From: Hyphomicrobiales bacterium
GTDB lineage: Bacteria > Pseudomonadota > Alphaproteobacteria > Rhizobiales > Beijerinckiaceae
Reading direction: 5' to 3'
Assembly (NCBI GenBank): GCA_027489955.1
Contig: JAIXYZ010000013.1
Span: 1,240,001-1,304,000 of the forward strand
DNA: 64,000 nucleotides
Position numbers and translations under genes: made by a program
Notes under the pieces: model-generated
The model's input: the letters and a program-made list of their open reading frames with translations, nothing else
The model's database searches: none
What the model was told of the DNA's origin: nothing
Shown: positions 63,486 through 64,000 of the stretch, piece after piece
Position numbering within the stretch: position 1 is the stretch's first letter
How the letters are laid out: the number at the start of each line of letters is the position of its first letter

Positions 63486-63862
63486 GAAAGCCCCCGGACG
63501 ATGGCCAACCCCGATGCCAGGGCGGCGATGGAGAGGATGACGGATGCGCCCGAATAGACGGCCGCCTGGAGCAGCGCCCCCCGCTCCCACAGGAGCACGG
63601 CGTCCAGCGAGAAAGCCGAGAAGGTGGTGAAGCCACCCAGGACGCCGGTGGCCAGGAAGAGCCTGACATTCTGGCCCATGTCCCAGTCCGTGCGGAAGGC
63701 GAGCCAGCCGGCCACGAGCCCCATGGCGAGGCCGCCGAGGACGTTCACCGCCAGCGTGCCCCAGGGAAAGTCCGTGCCGAACGCCCGCGCGGCGCCGACA
63801 TTGACGCCGTGGCGCATGACGCCGCCGATGCCGGCGCCCAGAAAGACCAGAACGAGGTTCAT
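63482..63862 (-). CDS. crcB: Fluoride ion channel Fluc/CrcB
   Basis: Exports fluoride as a dual-topology dimer. The product is 126 residues with four transmembrane helices: LVFLGAGIGGVMRHGVNVGA (start), GTLAVNVLGGLAMGLVAG with the Asn-containing motif, and TGVLGGFTTFSAFSLDAVLL with the Gly-Phe-Thr-Thr-Phe-Ser pore motif. Normal length. First gene of the operon; its stop overlaps the rluC start. The 138 bp to the right edge show no fluoride riboswitch that I can recognise. Confidence 0.94.
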   Translation of the reverse strand: MNLVLVFLGAGIGGVMRHGVNVGAARAFGTDFPWGTLAVNVLGGLAMGLVAGWLAFRTDWDMGQNVRLFLATGVLGGFTTFSAFSLDAVLLWERGALLQAAVYSGASVILSIAALASGLAIVRGLS

Positions 63863-64000
63863 GGCCCGTGCCTAGCCCCGCCGGCGCATCGTGTCACGGC
63901 GATTCTGTGGATGCTGTCATCCTGCTGAAGCAAAAGCTGTTTCGTGCCGGCCATCCGGCCGCTAACGCTGATGGCTGCGCCGCAGAGCGCAAAATGGGGT

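Noticed and set aside
63863-64000. Fluoride riboswitch upstream of crcB
   Set aside because: The expected conserved loops could not be matched on the minus strand; the short GGATGG word alone is not enough.

Overview
The window is about 64 kb of GC-rich chromosome (roughly two thirds or more G+C, by eye) from an alphaproteobacterium, most likely of the order Hyphomicrobiales (Rhizobiales). Markers of that group are the divK-pleD pair next to a DUF3572 gene, an EipB-type envelope protein, a DUF1489 gene, an ATP12-family chaperone, the crcB-rluC-HAD-ATP12 cluster, a PHB phasin, clpS-clpA beside phasin and a SPOR-tailed D-alanyl-D-alanine carboxypeptidase. Family or genus cannot be fixed from the sequence. 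No prophage, insertion sequence, CRISPR array or restriction system was seen. Gene density is about 90 percent and most genes sit in short overlapping operons.

Layout. 0-4.5 kb: aspS (cut by the left edge) and a possible 2H-fold gene on minus, then modABC for molybdate, with modC lacking its C-terminal domain. 4.5-10.3 kb: a diguanylate cyclase, a flavodoxin-fold reductase, a CoA-binding protein, metY (sulfhydrylase), a ChrR-like/SDR operon behind an ECF11-type promoter, and an AlaX editing protein. 10.4-16.6 kb: queA-tgt, rnr, DUF983, a NUDT19-like Nudix gene and rpmG with a clear terminator. 16.9-20.3 kb: cell-cycle/c-di-GMP genes pleD and divK, DUF3572 and dinB. 20.4-24.5 kb: eipB and the overlapping run ridA-GDPD-GNAT-HIT plus a small membrane protein. 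24.6-30 kb: clpA-clpS, phasin and the carboxypeptidase. 30-34.4 kb: DnaJ-domain protein, panC, an ArsR/AHSA1 pair, a GST and two small conserved genes. 34.5-42 kb: mccA in an SDR/CDF-like operon, a Kef antiporter, a small secreted protein and mccB. 42-49.5 kb: a lipoprotein, a PH-domain protein, lipB, an orphan FliN, tRNA-Leu(GAG), two histidine kinases (one with a LOV photosensor), mgtE and a GH25 lipoprotein. 49.5-57.5 kb: an acyltransferase-flippase pair, ivd, a lytic transglycosylase, an aldo/keto reductase, YdcF, DUF3253, DUF599 and rhodanese. 57.5-63.9 kb: acylphosphatase, a GGCT-like protein, DUF805, an unknown gene, a VOC dioxygenase, ATP12, HAD, rluC and crcB.

Functional links. mccA, mccB and ivd supply two steps of leucine catabolism but lie in three places. 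PleD, DivK and the second diguanylate cyclase point to c-di-GMP and cell-cycle control. CtrA-like sites and four CcrM (GANTC) sites at an exact 21-bp spacing fit that background.

The most unusual signals are the phased GANTC array with an embedded 30-codon coupling ORF (62060-62152), a ChrR-like protein that lacks the anti-sigma zinc cysteines yet sits behind an ECF11-type promoter, the LOV kinase next to a DUF4118 kinase, the shortened ModC and the basic tail on ClpA. I did not find a convincing new multi-gene system. All functions are read from motifs and family knowledge, without database searches.
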